Below, in pieces: positions 62,785 to 64,000 of a stretch of DNA of 64,000 bases. Position 1 is the stretch's first letter; each line of letters begins with the position of its first letter. The translations under genes and the position numbers were made by a program. The DNA is taken from the NCBI RefSeq assembly GCF_035918155.1, contig NZ_CP109327.1, positions 3,038,001 through 3,102,000 of the forward strand, written 5' to 3'. Source of the stretch: Streptomyces sp. NBC_01591. Its GTDB lineage: Bacteria; Actinomycetota; Actinomycetes; Streptomycetales; Streptomycetaceae. Below the pieces are notes generated by a model that saw only the letters and a list, made by a program, of their open reading frames with translations, was not told the origin of the DNA and searched no databases.

Positions 62785-64000
62785 ATGCGCACCTACCGGG
62801 AACTCTTCCGTACGCCGCAGTTCGGACCGCTCTTCGCGACCAGTGCCGTACAGGTCGCCGCGTCGACGACGAGCGGGCTGGCCCTCGGCACCCTCGTCTA
62901 CGCCGCGACCGACTCGCCGCTGCTCGCCGCCCTGTCCATGTTCGGCTCCTCGCTCGCCCAGATGATCGGGGCGACCGTGCTGATGTCGGCGGCGGACCGG
63001 CTGCCGCCCCGGGCCGCGATGACCGGTCTGGCGCTCGCCTTCGGGCTGGCCACCGCCGTCCTCGCCGTGCCCGGGCTGCCGCTGCCGGTGGTCTTCGCGA
63101 TCATCCTGGCCGAGGGCGTGGTCGCGGCCGTGGGCGGCGGTGTGCGGTACGGACTGCTCAACGAGGTGCTGCCCAAGGACGGCTATCTGCTGGGGCGTTC
63201 CGTACTGAACATGTGCTCCGGCCTGATGCAGATCGGCGGGTTCGCGCTCGGTGGGCTTCTGGTGACGACGCTCTCCGCGCGCGGCACGCTGCTGGTCGCC
63301 GCCGCCCTGTATCTGACGGGTGCGGCGGTCGCCCGGTTCGGGCTGATGCGCCGGCCGCCGCGCGCAGCCGGGCGGCCGTCGGCTGCCGAGACCTGGCGGA
63401 TCAACGCCCTGCTGTGGTCCTCGGGCCCGCGCCGCCGGGTCTATCTCGCGCTCTGGGTGCCGAACGGGCTGATCGTCGGCTGCGAGTCGCTCTTCGTCCC
63501 GTACGCCCCCGAGCACGCCGGGCTCCTCTTCGCCTGCGCCGCGCTGGGGATGCTCATCGGGGACACCGTGGCGGGCCGGTTCGTCGCGCGGCGCTGGCGG
63601 GGGCGACTGGCCACGCCGTTGCAGCTGCTCCTGGCCGCCCCTTATCTGCTCTTCGCCGCGCGCCCGGCGCTCCCACTGGCGCTCGCCCTGGCGATGCTCG
63701 CCTCGGTCGGGTTCTCGGCGAGTCTGCTGTTCCAGGAGCGGCTGATGGCCCTGACCCCGGACGAGTTCACCGGTCAGGCGCTCGGCCTGCACTCCTCCGG
63801 GATGCTCACCATGCAGGGCGTCGCGGCGGCGCTGGCCGGCACCGTTGCCCAGTGGACCTCCCCCGCGACGGCGATGACCGTGATGGCGGCGGCCTCGCTC
63901 GCGGTCACCCTGGCCCTGACCGCGGCCGGTCGCCGGGCCGCGGGAGCCGTGGATAGTGTGGCGCCGCATGGGACTTCGGAAGCGGTGGACGTCGCGGGTT
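62785..64000 (+). CDS. MFS transporter (partial, runs off the window)
   Basis: A plus-strand frame from ATG 62785 remains open to the end of the window (405 codons). It encodes about twelve hydrophobic helices: RTYRELFRTPQFGPLFATSAVQVAA opens helix 1, and internal loops are short and basic (DRLPPRAAMTG, ARRWRGRL). This is a major facilitator superfamily drug/metabolite efflux protein of the type often paired with a divergent ArsR/DUF5937 regulator. The stop codon is beyond the window. No strong ribosome-binding site is seen in the 61-base divergent gap. Confidence 0.85.
   Translation, partial: MRTYRELFRTPQFGPLFATSAVQVAASTTSGLALGTLVYAATDSPLLAALSMFGSSLAQMIGATVLMSAADRLPPRAAMTGLALAFGLATAVLAVPGLPLPVVFAIILAEGVVAAVGGGVRYGLLNEVLPKDGYLLGRSVLNMCSGLMQIGGFALGGLLVTTLSARGTLLVAAALYLTGAAVARFGLMRRPPRAAGRPSAAETWRINALLWSSGPRRRVYLALWVPNGLIVGCESLFVPYAPEHAGLLFACAALGMLIGDTVAGRFVARRWRGRLATPLQLLLAAPYLLFAARPALPLALALAMLASVGFSASLLFQERLMALTPDEFTGQALGLHSSGMLTMQGVAAALAGTVAQWTSPATAMTVMAAASLAVTLALTAAGRRAAGAVDSVAPHGTSEAVDVAG

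Overview
The window is chromosomal DNA from a Streptomyces-type actinomycete. The evidence is very high GC with GC-rich third codon positions, frequent GTG starts, four-base start/stop overlaps, and the order tig-clpP1-clpP2-clpX-valS-folC-ndk-mreB-mreC that is typical of Streptomyces. Gene names rest on reading the translations and recognising family motifs; no database search was run.

Layout. 1-13320 is a housekeeping block, almost all on the minus strand: mreC (partial), mreB, ndk, a DUF4233 membrane protein with folC, valS, clpX, clpP2, clpP1 and tig. Two plus-strand genes interrupt it, a Pro/Gln/Gly/Tyr-rich membrane protein (7153-8187) and a 91-residue secreted Cys-containing protein (8475-8750). 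A ClgR-like box precedes clpP1. A 181-bp element with 16-bp terminal inverted repeats lies between folC and valS. 13534-13844 holds tRNA-Pro(TGG) and tRNA-Gly(TCC).

13970-31481 carries envelope, transport and metabolic genes: a two-helix micro-membrane protein, an acyltransferase-3 protein, an HD protein, a MacB/FtsX-type ABC pair, a CPA2 antiporter, a SpoIIE phosphatase, an Eis-like acetyltransferase, an Fpg/Nei glycosylase, rpiB, two paralogous amino-acid permeases, a flavin oxidoreductase, bioY and a histidine phosphatase.

31517-41884 is a carbohydrate locus. A divergent FGGY kinase faces a compact operon: binding protein, two permeases, ATPase, DeoR regulator, second ATPase, 2-hydroxyacid dehydrogenase and second FGGY kinase. 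The substrate is not evident. 41885-43833 holds an ECF sigma/zinc-finger anti-sigma pair and a divergent small membrane protein.

43936-46923 is the most unusual locus: a 47-residue peptide with eight consecutive Arg and a His-rich tail, an ABC exporter, and a translationally coupled kinase-like protein with altered motifs. It is followed by Nur-box-controlled sodF, an alpha/beta hydrolase and fabV.

50455-64000 is more accessory: an O-methyltransferase divergent from an acetyltransferase/MOSC pair across a palindromic operator; SMI1/KNR4 and TOPRIM proteins; an XRE/DUF397/ATPase regulatory module; a broken secreted hydrolase; a WXG-type polymorphic toxin operon (DUF6507-like protein, 908-residue toxin with a REase-fold tip, Imm49-type immunity protein); a response-regulator remnant; and a divergent ArsR-like regulator/MFS transporter pair, the latter running off the window.
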